NCBI GenBank assembly: GCA_003524705.1
Contig: DQGV01000222.1
Span: 1 to 6,316 of the forward strand
From: Anaerolineae bacterium
GTDB lineage: Bacteria; Chloroflexota; Anaerolineae; Anaerolineales; Villigracilaceae
Direction: 5' to 3'
Length of the DNA stretch: 6,316 nucleotides
Part shown: in pieces, positions 1 through 6,316 of the stretch
Layout of the letters: each line of letters starts with the position of its first letter
How positions within the stretch are numbered: the stretch's first letter is position 1
Notes under the pieces: generated by a model
The model's input: the letters and a program-made list of their open reading frames with translations, nothing else
What the model was told of the DNA's origin: nothing
Database searches by the model: none
Program-made: the position numbers and the translations under genes

Positions 1-2769
1 ATCACCAACATCATGTCCGTACGTGTCGTTGATGCTTTTGAACTGGTCAACATCTGCCATGATGGCGGAGAATTTTTTGTTTGCATTGATAGATTTTTCA
101 AATTCTACTTTCCCTAATTCGATTAACCCACGCCGATTGTAAATTGCAGTGAGTGGGTCAATGATGGCTTGCTCTTGTTTTTCTTTGAAGATGCGCGTAT
201 TTTCGAGCACCACAGCTACTTGATTTGCAAATATCAATGCCAAGTTTGCATCTTCTTCTGTAAAACTATTTGGCTTGGAACTATCTATTGCTAACAACCC
301 AATCGTTTTATCTTGTGCAATGAGGGGTACACCGAGCCATGAATGAATATGTTGATTTTGTAATTCACGAAAGGCATTATATTTTGATCGAACATCTCCA
401 AGAATATACGGTCTGTTGGTTTCTACTACTACAGTATTGGGGTTATTGCCCGGGATTGGAAAACGCATTTCAAGCACTTCTTTAAGCATTTCAAAACCAC
501 TACCACCCACAATTTTTAATTCATTATTTTCTATGAGTTGTACAGAAGCACTATCGTAAGGAATCACCAGTTTTAATTGTTCTAGAATTCGGGCTATGGC
601 TTGGTCAGGTTCTAAGGTTTCACTAATTGCGGCACTGGCTTTACGCAGGTTTTCAGATTTCACGGCACGATGCTTGGCTTCTTCTACGGCTTGGAATTTT
701 TCTAGCGACAATGCAATCAAAGCAGAGGCTTGCTCACAAATAGAAATTTCATCGCTACTGAATTTATGTGATTGATGAAAAGTAAGAATCACAGCACCTA
801 ATTTTTTTTGTTCAGCAATCAGTGGAAGTGCCAAAACAGATTGCGTTTGAGCAGGTGATTGATGAATATTTGCTTGTTTGGCGGCATCTTCAATCACAAG
901 TGTATGCCCGGCTTGTAAGACCATTTCTGTAAATGTGCGTTCTCCGGGCTTGGTTTGAATAGATGTGTAAATATCTTTTTGCGGTCCATACGCCGCAATT
1001 GGCGTTGGAATTTTATTGGTTTCATCCCATGTGGTTAAAAAACAACCATTAGCATTCACCAATTCTCCCAAACGCTCTACGATGATGTTCGCCATTTCTT
1101 TTATATCAGTGGCTCTTAAGGCAATCTCTACAATTTCATGCAACAATGCCAGTGTGCGTTGACGGTTAAGTAACTTTTGTTCTGTGCGTGCACGCGCTTC
1201 AGCCGCGCCAAAAATATTTGCCGCCAAATAAAAGGCTTCTAATTCAGAAGCACTCCAAATTCTTTCATATCTACATTCATCAAACACGATAAAGCCCCAC
1301 CAGCGAAAGTCAACAAAAATAGGCACAACTGCAATCGAAAGGCTTTCTCGGTCTTTATAAAAATCTTGTTCTGATTGTGGTAAATTTTTGACGATGCCGT
1401 CAATCACCAAGCCTTGAGAAAGCCAATCTTCCCATCTGCCAAGTCCGCTTTTGCGTAAAGGCACATGCCGCAAAGAAAGATTATCAAGTTGTGGCGTTAC
1501 AGTAAGCGATGCCCACTCATAACACAAACTTGAATGAACCACATTATTTTCATCAAGATAATTCATCGCCACCGAAACACGGCTCACATCTGCCGCTTGC
1601 CCAATTTTTTCCAAAACACTAGGAATATTCTGCTCCCACACCGATTCTCGCAAAAATTGTTCTGCCGCCAAACTAATAGACGACATTAATAACTCACGTC
1701 GCCTTAACATGTTTTCGGTTTCTTTTCTTTCGCTGATGTCATGCAAAACGAGCATTTTATCTGGTTGGATTAAACTTTCCGCTGGCTTCGGCGTTGTGAC
1801 AGGAGACACGCTTAATTCATACACTCGTGCCTGCTTCCCCTCCCCAACAGTTACTTCCGTTTCAACATCTGTCTGTGAGATATACGGAATCAACTTTTCT
1901 GCATAGGTTGGCGAAATCTTCTCAAACGGCTGACCAATTGCTTTTTCTTCAGGTATTTTCAATAAATGTTCCGCAGTGGCATTAATATATAAAATCCGTT
2001 GTTGCGGATTTAGCACAATCACACCATCTTTCATGTTTTCTAATATCGTAATGTGTTCTAAAGGAAGCACTTCTAGTAAACGATATTTTGTAATTGCCCA
2101 AGAAAGGGCGGTAGCCGTAGGCAAAAAGAATAATGGCGTCAGGTCTAAATTTTTGATGAAACCACTACCAGTTACATACAACACACTTCCAATGAGCGGA
2201 AAGAAAATACTCACAATCACGAAACTAATTTGTACGCGATACACCCCTGGTCTTTGAATAAATTCTAAAATTAAGACAACACTAGCAATAATCAAAAGCC
2301 CATAAGTATAAAGTGTATGAAACCAAAAGAAAGCATTGAAATCAATTTGAAGTAACGTCAGCCCGCCTGATTCGATAAGCATTGCGTTATTCCACATCAG
2401 ATGATGAAATTCATTCGTCCATGCCAATGCAATTGCAAGAGCAGGGATGACTGCAATCAATAACTTTTTACCAGTGGTAAGCACATGCCGTTTGCCTACA
2501 AATTCAAGCACAAAGAAAAACATAGCTAGCGGAGCAATGGCTACACCGATATATTGAATTTGCGTAAAGAAAATTTTTGCAGAAATAGAATTGGAAAATA
2601 ATTCAAGGCTGTATGTAACCGTCCACACAGACATACCCAACATCACCTGTGCAAACGAAGTGACAGCAATTGCTGGTCTCCTGCGCCAAGCATATAACCC
2701 CAACCAAGCGAATGGAATGGCAGCGACCAGATACATCCAAGGCACAAAAATATCCGGGCGAGTAAACAT
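1..2769 (-). CDS. Membrane-bound diguanylate cyclase, 7TM-PAS-GAF-GAF-GAF-GGDEF (3' end cut by the window edge)
   Basis: The protein is predicted to make cyclic di-GMP from two GTP at the inner face of the membrane, under control of its sensor domains. The frame is open for 923 codons and leaves the window. Residues 1-235 form a 7TM histidine-kinase-type sensor: hydrophobic segments near 8-28, 36-56, 68-92, 103-118, 146-170, 180-200 and 210-226, with the family motif WTNEFHHLMW at 117-126. A PAS domain (about 236-348) opens with ENMKDGVIVLN and ends in DISERK. Three GAF domains follow, near 358-520, 537-692 and 708-860; the third has the hallmark WLGVPL at 810-815. The GGDEF domain begins near 869 with DPLTAIYNRRG. 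D906, K911, N914 and D923 match the metal, phosphate and guanine contacts known from PleD. The GGDEF loop lies beyond position 1, so activity, inhibitory site and any EAL domain cannot be judged. ATG at 2769 is chosen because it directly precedes the first helix; no Shine-Dalgarno is visible before it. Confidence 0.93.
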   Translation of the reverse strand, partial: MFTRPDIFVPWMYLVAAIPFAWLGLYAWRRRPAIAVTSFAQVMLGMSVWTVTYSLELFSNSISAKIFFTQIQYIGVAIAPLAMFFFVLEFVGKRHVLTTGKKLLIAVIPALAIALAWTNEFHHLMWNNAMLIESGGLTLLQIDFNAFFWFHTLYTYGLLIIASVVLILEFIQRPGVYRVQISFVIVSIFFPLIGSVLYVTGSGFIKNLDLTPLFFLPTATALSWAITKYRLLEVLPLEHITILENMKDGVIVLNPQQRILYINATAEHLLKIPEEKAIGQPFEKISPTYAEKLIPYISQTDVETEVTVGEGKQARVYELSVSPVTTPKPAESLIQPDKMLVLHDISERKETENMLRRRELLMSSISLAAEQFLRESVWEQNIPSVLEKIGQAADVSRVSVAMNYLDENNVVHSSLCYEWASLTVTPQLDNLSLRHVPLRKSGLGRWEDWLSQGLVIDGIVKNLPQSEQDFYKDRESLSIAVVPIFVDFRWWGFIVFDECRYERIWSASELEAFYLAANIFGAAEARARTEQKLLNRQRTLALLHEIVEIALRATDIKEMANIIVERLGELVNANGCFLTTWDETNKIPTPIAAYGPQKDIYTSIQTKPGERTFTEMVLQAGHTLVIEDAAKQANIHQSPAQTQSVLALPLIAEQKKLGAVILTFHQSHKFSSDEISICEQASALIALSLEKFQAVEEAKHRAVKSENLRKASAAISETLEPDQAIARILEQLKLVIPYDSASVQLIENNELKIVGGSGFEMLKEVLEMRFPIPGNNPNTVVVETNRPYILGDVRSKYNAFRELQNQHIHSWLGVPLIAQDKTIGLLAIDSSKPNSFTEEDANLALIFANQVAVVLENTRIFKEKQEQAIIDPLTAIYNRRGLIELGKVEFEKSINANKKFSAIMADVDQFKSINDTYGHDVGD

Positions 2770-2783
2770 AAGATTTGTTAATA

Positions 2784-2828
2784 ATTTTATACCGAAAAAT
2801 TGTATAAAAAATATTAAATTATTGATAA
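2784..2828 (-). promoter_or_regulatory. Possible weak promoter region of the diguanylate cyclase gene
   Basis: The stretch between the terminator and the cyclase start is almost pure A+T. On the minus strand it offers TTATCA (2823-2828) and TATACA (2800-2805) separated by 17 bp, each matching the sigma-70 consensus at four of six bases. A second -10-like TATAAA sits at 2786-2791 but has no usable -35. Because a terminator lies just upstream, the gene probably needs its own promoter here. The A+T richness makes chance matches likely, so this is a weak call. No ribosome-binding sequence follows. Confidence 0.25.
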
Positions 2829-2862
2829 AAAAAACTTCGTGTTTTCGGCACGAAGTTTTTTT
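2827..2862 (-). terminator. Rho-independent terminator of the two-gene operon
   Basis: A perfect 7-bp stem (CTTCGTG at 2835-2841, CACGAAG at 2849-2855) encloses a 7-nt loop. It is flanked by eight A (2827-2834) and seven T (2856-2862). Transcribed leftward, the hairpin is followed by eight U, which is a standard intrinsic terminator. The A and T tracts can also pair and lengthen the stem, and the structure would work rightward as well. It begins 2 bp after the stop codon of the 329-aa gene, so it ends that transcript and insulates the cyclase gene. The remaining intergenic bases up to 2864 hold nothing else recognisable. Confidence 0.9.
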
Positions 2863-2864
2863 AT

Positions 2865-3854
2865 TTACACAATCACATTCTGCGGATTCACCACATACTG
2901 CCACCAATTGTTATGGATTCCATTTTGCCTGCCTGCCACAGACGGAAAATGATTGAACCACCATTTATGATGCGCACGAATCTCACCGCCACCCCAAGTA
3001 GATGAATCAACCATGCGAACATCGCCTTTGAAGTTTGGAAAATTCAATAACCAGTCAAAACATTCACTTGGTACTGGCGTTTTATTGCCCCAGTCATAAT
3101 CCGTTTGGCTGTTTGGAGCAAAATGAATATTTCCACATGCGGCTTTGCCCGGTGAAGTTTTATCATAACGAATAAAACGATTCCATAAATGTTTATCACC
3201 AGATAATTTGCTGAAAGTTTTTTCCATCAATGATTCTGCTCGATGCCCATACGACTCAAACATTTCACCAATGTAACGTTCGTACGAAAAGCCCATCACC
3301 ACAAAACGGCGTTTACTTGCAGAGGTATTTGCCAAAGGCGCGGCATTACACCAAAACGCATCAGGTCCGCCCATTACTGATTCATAGAAGCCAGCGTGAG
3401 GAAAACCAAAAATCCAGACTTCATCAATTTCATTGTTTGCCACTCTTTGTAAGATATTAAATTTATTCAAAATGGCATTGTAATTAACCTGTTGAGGCGT
3501 ATGCGATGTCGCCACGCGGTTCCAAACATCCATGTAGGTTTGAGGCGTGTATCTGAATCCATCTGTTTTAGCAGGGAATTCATTCACATCCACTCTTTCT
3601 ACAATTTCGTAATGTGCTAATCCTTTGCTTACTTCTAGCATGTCTTTGGTAAAGCCATCCACCAAGTCCGACACGTTATACCAATTCATTTGTTTGGAAA
3701 GCGTTATGCCATTGGTTTGGTCCATGATTGGGTCATACACAATTAACAAAACTTTGCTCTTTGTAATTTCAGCAGGTTCAATAAAAGTAGGTGTGGGAGC
3801 AGGCTTTGGCGTACGCCTGAAAATACTGAATAACCAATCAAAAAACTTAAGCAT
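2865..3854 (-). CDS. Conserved protein of unknown function, His/Trp-rich, possible metal-binding enzyme
   Basis: I do not recognise a named family, although the motifs look like those of conserved hypothetical proteins in Chloroflexota and other environmental bacteria. The 329-aa protein starts with a short amphipathic stretch (MLKFFDWLFSIFRR), then a Pro-rich linker (16-23). The hydrophobic run is too short and has its basic residues on the wrong side for a signal peptide, so a cytoplasmic or membrane-attached protein is likelier. A beta strand with an acidic end (VLLIVYDP, 35-42) opens the globular part. Four blocks look constrained: DEVWIFGFPHAGF (144-156), RFVVMGFSYERYIGEM with the following ESYGHRAES (183-208), CGNIHFAPNSQTDYDW (240-255), and HHKWWFNHFP (295-304). 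They cluster H153, E192, E197, H204, C240, H244, D252, D254, H295 and H296, which suggests a metal site or hydrolase-like pocket; this is inference only. ATG at 3854 is supported by a strong ribosome site. The gene is the second of an operon, 11 bp after the PP2C-like protein. Confidence 0.88.
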   Translation of the reverse strand: MLKFFDWLFSIFRRTPKPAPTPTFIEPAEITKSKVLLIVYDPIMDQTNGITLSKQMNWYNVSDLVDGFTKDMLEVSKGLAHYEIVERVDVNEFPAKTDGFRYTPQTYMDVWNRVATSHTPQQVNYNAILNKFNILQRVANNEIDEVWIFGFPHAGFYESVMGGPDAFWCNAAPLANTSASKRRFVVMGFSYERYIGEMFESYGHRAESLMEKTFSKLSGDKHLWNRFIRYDKTSPGKAACGNIHFAPNSQTDYDWGNKTPVPSECFDWLLNFPNFKGDVRMVDSSTWGGGEIRAHHKWWFNHFPSVAGRQNGIHNNWWQYVVNPQNVIV

Positions 3855-3863
3855 ACTTCCTCC
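3855..3863 (-). promoter_or_regulatory. Strong Shine-Dalgarno site of the 329-aa gene
   Basis: Read on the minus strand, GGAGGAAGT immediately precedes the ATG at 3854, with GGAGG at 3859-3863 and a 4-nt spacer. The site lies 2 bp after the TAA stop (3866-3868) of the upstream 776-aa gene. A ribosome finishing that gene would cover this site, which fits translational coupling. It is much stronger than the sites before the other two genes. Confidence 0.85.
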
Positions 3864-3865
3864 GT

Positions 3866-6196
3866 TTATGGCATGTTGACTGCGAAATAAACTTGACCAT
3901 CTACTGCAAAATACAACACATGGTCTGGGCTGACGGCTACGGCACTAACCGAACCAGCAGGGATTGGGTTTCCGCGTCCAAGCGTCGGGCGAAATTGATT
4001 CTGCAACTCAACACTTCTTGGCGCGAATCGCATGAGGCTCTGACGTTCTGTATCTAACAACAAGAGCGAAGGGTCTGGCGGTGCGGCAAAAATCAATTGT
4101 GTGAAATGTGCCTCACCGAATAAATCTTCATTTTGATACGCTGGAAATGGATTCACCAACGGCAATGGGTCTTTGCAACTGGATGCACTGGTATCAATTC
4201 TGCTATACGAGCAAGAAGATAATCTTCCATCTCCATGTAGTAGATACATATCATCACCAGAGATGATGAAATCAATTACATCTTGTGTAGGCGTTTGTTG
4301 ACCGAAAAAGAAATATGGAGGTTCTGAAAACGTATAATCTCTGCCAGCATATACCCAAACCGCGCGTGATTGTGCATCTAACACATATAAATTGCCACTA
4401 TCTAAAGCAAAGGCAGTTACACGTCCCCAATTTGTATCTGGTACAGGCAAGGGGATAACTTCTTCTACTTTACTTGTTTTACAATACAACAAATTTCCGC
4501 TGGCATCAATCCCTAATAAAGTTGCATCAATTAATCCAATGGTTGGTAAAGCCACAATATCTACTAATGGACCGACTGTGAAATTTCCATACGTACCAGG
4601 TCTGCAATTAAAGTTTGTATCAATCTCAAAACCACCGCCACCTACAGAAGGAACTGCGCGTAACACATTTCCTTGTTCGGCATTCAAAAGATAAAGCGCG
4701 TTTTCACTCGCCGACATACGGCTAATTTGAAAACCAGGTTTTACACTAAAGGCTGGGTTAAATTGCATTCGAGTAACGCCTAACAACAAATCTAAACTTG
4801 TGTTGGCTTCATTTTTTAAATTAATGGTTTCAGTTGTTTCGCGATGTTCTTCAGCACGCCTTATATTTTCTAGAACATTTCGCCAACTAAGTTTTTGTTC
4901 CACAGGGTTGGTTTGAGCTAAGGCTTGTGCGCGAAATTGTTGCGCCTGATTCAAATAAGTATCATACTGCTCATTGCGCCCATATCTTAAATACACAACA
5001 CTCGCCAATATCACCACAATTAACGGAATCACAATTGCCATAAACAACATCAACGTATTCGATGAAACCGTTGAATTTTCATCCACATTGGGGTCGGGTA
5101 ATAAGCGCGGCAGAAAATTTCTGAATCTTTCACCAAGTGAGGCACTTAATTTTCTAGCAGATTGCATGCCTGTAACGATGGCTTTGGCGGTTTGGCGTGT
5201 TCTTTCAGATGGTTCGCGTGGAACTTCAAGTTGTGGTGACGATTCAACAATGACAGGTTCGCTGATAGGTTCTTGCGCTTCTTTTACTTCGGGGATATTT
5301 GATTCAGCAGGTTCAAGATCTTCTTTCGGTTTGGCACGCGGAATAGACGCAGGAAATTCACGCGGTAAAGTTTGTTTTGGTATTTCTACTTTTTCTTGTG
5401 CGGGAATTGCATACGCAGATGGTTGCAAAACATGTGCAGGCGTAGATTCTTTTTCCGCTGGTTGTGGCAGGTTGGCGGTAGAGTCGAGAGGCGGGGTTTC
5501 ATCTTGTGGTTTTGATGTTCCAAAATGAATCACGCCACTTCCAATTCCAGATTGAATCAAAAGCGCGTTCAAATCATCATGGGTGATTGTGGTTAATTTG
5601 CGACGCATCGTATCTAACGAAGAAATTTTTGCATCTTTCAAAGCAGTTGACCACGCATTCGGAACTTTGCCACACAACAGTAGCAAATCACCGACGTTTA
5701 AATCGGCTTGTGCAAAATGAATGTGAATGTTTTGGCTTGAGCCTAAGCCTTTGCCTGAAACACTGGGTTCAAAAACATGTTTGGTTTCATGCTGATTAAA
5801 CACATATGCTTGCATCGGACCACTAATAGAAAAAATACATTGCGATTCACGAAACGATGCCAGCAATAAATATCCAAGTGCATATTTTCCACTAGCACTA
5901 GTAGACATATTTTTTTCGAGCAAAGTTTTATTTACAAAATCTGCCGACGCTTTTAACGCGCTGGTGGTTGCGCGTGGTGTTTGATAATAAACTTGGGCGG
6001 CATCTTCGGCTATTTTTTTATATTCGGTTGTTGTAAAAGTGGAATTGCCCGCTAGCAATAAATAAACAATTAAGCGGTCTGTTTCGCGTCCGCGTGCGGC
6101 GTTTTTGGGCGGGTTGAGTGCCAGCACACCTGGCATGTTTGCATCTTCTTGCCCGCCGATGCGATAAAGTGGTGAAAGGTTAATGTCAAGTGGCAT
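3866..6196 (-). CDS. Single-pass membrane protein: degenerate PP2C-like domain inside, probable beta-propeller outside
   Basis: The 776-aa protein has four parts. Residues 1-225 resemble the PPM/PP2C fold: the segment FSISGPMQAYVF (122-133) sits where phosphatases have the GDSRxY strand, and GLGS followed by NVGDLLLLC (150-175) matches the GD-LLLCSDG region. The catalytic acidic residues seem lost: no DGxGG near the start, CGK (175-177) in place of SDG, and no final DN pair. Residues 226-330 are a Pro/Glu-rich linker. One membrane helix spans 381-404, with basic residues on its inner side (R348-R364) and at R404 and R407. Residues 408-475 form a Gln/Ala-rich helical region resembling TPR or coiled coil. 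Residues 480-776 contain repeated strand motifs (ALYLLNAEQGNV, NLYVLDAQSRAV, LLLLDTERQSL, VLYFAVDGQVY), consistent with a beta-propeller outside the cell. C531, C572, C662 and C674 could form disulfides there. I associate this architecture with Chloroflexota. Function is unknown; a phosphoprotein-binding or scaffolding pseudophosphatase that senses the envelope is a reasonable guess. The start at 6196 gives a full-length N-terminus; only a weak AGGT lies 11-12 nt before it. Confidence 0.9.
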   Translation of the reverse strand: MPLDINLSPLYRIGGQEDANMPGVLALNPPKNAARGRETDRLIVYLLLAGNSTFTTTEYKKIAEDAAQVYYQTPRATTSALKASADFVNKTLLEKNMSTSASGKYALGYLLLASFRESQCIFSISGPMQAYVFNQHETKHVFEPSVSGKGLGSSQNIHIHFAQADLNVGDLLLLCGKVPNAWSTALKDAKISSLDTMRRKLTTITHDDLNALLIQSGIGSGVIHFGTSKPQDETPPLDSTANLPQPAEKESTPAHVLQPSAYAIPAQEKVEIPKQTLPREFPASIPRAKPKEDLEPAESNIPEVKEAQEPISEPVIVESSPQLEVPREPSERTRQTAKAIVTGMQSARKLSASLGERFRNFLPRLLPDPNVDENSTVSSNTLMLFMAIVIPLIVVILASVVYLRYGRNEQYDTYLNQAQQFRAQALAQTNPVEQKLSWRNVLENIRRAEEHRETTETINLKNEANTSLDLLLGVTRMQFNPAFSVKPGFQISRMSASENALYLLNAEQGNVLRAVPSVGGGGFEIDTNFNCRPGTYGNFTVGPLVDIVALPTIGLIDATLLGIDASGNLLYCKTSKVEEVIPLPVPDTNWGRVTAFALDSGNLYVLDAQSRAVWVYAGRDYTFSEPPYFFFGQQTPTQDVIDFIISGDDMYLLHGDGRLSSCSYSRIDTSASSCKDPLPLVNPFPAYQNEDLFGEAHFTQLIFAAPPDPSLLLLDTERQSLMRFAPRSVELQNQFRPTLGRGNPIPAGSVSAVAVSPDHVLYFAVDGQVYFAVNMP

Positions 6197-6222
6197 GTAA
6201 GATTGTGACCTGATTTCGCTTC

Positions 6223-6228
6223 ATTATA
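6223..6228 (-). promoter_or_regulatory. Likely -10 element of the operon promoter
   Basis: On the minus strand a perfect TATAAT lies 26 bp before the ATG at 6196, which would give a leader of roughly 20 nt. The position one 17-bp spacer upstream is a T-run with only a poor match to TTGACA, so the -35 is weak or an activator or alternative sigma factor is used. The T-rich tract at about 6246-6255 could act as an UP-like element. The site is the best promoter candidate for the two-gene operon. Confidence 0.45.
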
Positions 6229-6255
6229 ACTTGTGATAACAACTTAAAAAAATTT

Positions 6256-6314
6256 GCCACAGAGGTCACAGAGAACCCTGAGAAAAAACTCAAAATCTCT
6301 GTGCGCTCTGTGGC
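6256..6314. repeat. Intergenic palindromic repeat built from CACAGAG units
   Basis: Two 19-nt arms face each other: GCCACAGAG-GT-CACAGAGA (6256-6274) and TCTCTGTG-CG-CTCTGTGGC (6296-6314). Seventeen of nineteen positions pair, with one 2x2 internal mismatch. A small inner stem, TGAG (6279-6282) with CTCA (6289-6292), closes around six A. Each arm consists of 9-bp tandem units: cacagaggt, cacagagaa and a decayed ccctgagaa on the left; cacagagcg, cacagagat and a decayed tttgagttt on the right when read on the other strand. Similar CACAGAG palindromes occur between genes in many environmental bacteria, to my recollection. There is no coding sequence or poly-U tail next to the arms within the window, and the element may continue past the edge. 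Confidence 0.8.
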
Positions 6315-6316
6315 TA

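Noticed and set aside
1..2769. Sensor histidine kinase
   Set aside because: The 7TM, PAS and GAF domains are common in kinases, but no H-box or ATPase motifs occur and the frame runs into a GGDEF domain with DPLTAIYNRRG and DVDQFKSINDTYGH.
2591..2956. Plus-strand open frame of 121 codons
   Set aside because: It crosses the start of the cyclase gene, the terminator and the end of the 329-aa gene, all on the other strand, and its translation resembles nothing.
3812..3854. Signal peptide at the start of the 329-aa protein
   Set aside because: The hydrophobic run is short, interrupted by Asp6, and followed rather than preceded by basic residues; there is no cleavage motif.
4974..5528. Plus-strand open frame of 184 codons
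   Set aside because: It lies fully antisense to the linker and membrane region of the 776-aa gene. Its Ser/Gly/Cys-rich translation reflects the Pro/Glu/Ala codons of the opposite strand, and it shows no domain or ribosome site.
6224..6239. Operator-like inverted repeat TTAT-N8-ATAA over the -10 element
   Set aside because: The arms are only 4 bp and made of A and T, so they are expected by chance in this AT-rich stretch.
6256..6314. CRISPR array
   Set aside because: The CACAGAG units are 9 bp long and contiguous, with no unique spacers of 30 bp or so. The structure is a palindrome.

Overview
All three genes supported in this window lie on the minus strand. From transcription start to finish (right to left) the layout is as follows: a short non-coding edge with a palindromic repeat and a likely promoter (6197-6316); a membrane protein of 776 aa with a PP2C-like domain and a probable beta-propeller (3866-6196); a conserved 329-aa protein of unknown function (2865-3854); a Rho-independent terminator (2827-2862); and the first 923 codons of a multidomain diguanylate cyclase that runs off the left edge (1-2769).

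The organism is most likely a member of the Chloroflexota (Anaerolineae-like). This is inferred from the style of the proteins and not from a marker gene. A 7TM-PAS-GAF-GAF-GAF-GGDEF signalling protein, and a cytoplasmic PP2C-like domain joined through a Pro/Glu-rich linker and one membrane helix to an outside propeller, are architectures I associate with that phylum. By eye the base composition is moderately AT-rich, with no obvious shift between genes, so there is no sign of recent transfer.

The 776-aa and 329-aa genes appear to form a two-gene operon. Only 11 bp separate them, the second gene has a strong GGAGG ribosome site directly after the first gene's stop, and a terminator follows 2 bp after the second stop. 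The first protein looks like an inside-out membrane sensor or scaffold whose PP2C-like domain has lost the usual metal-binding acidic motifs. The second is a soluble or peripherally attached protein with several conserved-looking His/Glu/Asp/Trp clusters. Their shared role is unknown, and this pair is the least explained part of the window.

The cyclase gene lies 95 bp beyond the operon, behind the terminator, so it is probably transcribed separately. In the half of its GGDEF domain that is visible, the metal- and GTP-binding residues are intact. The signature loop itself and the rest of the protein lie outside the window. No tRNA, rRNA, CRISPR array, insertion sequence or phage gene was seen, and the plus strand carries no convincing gene.
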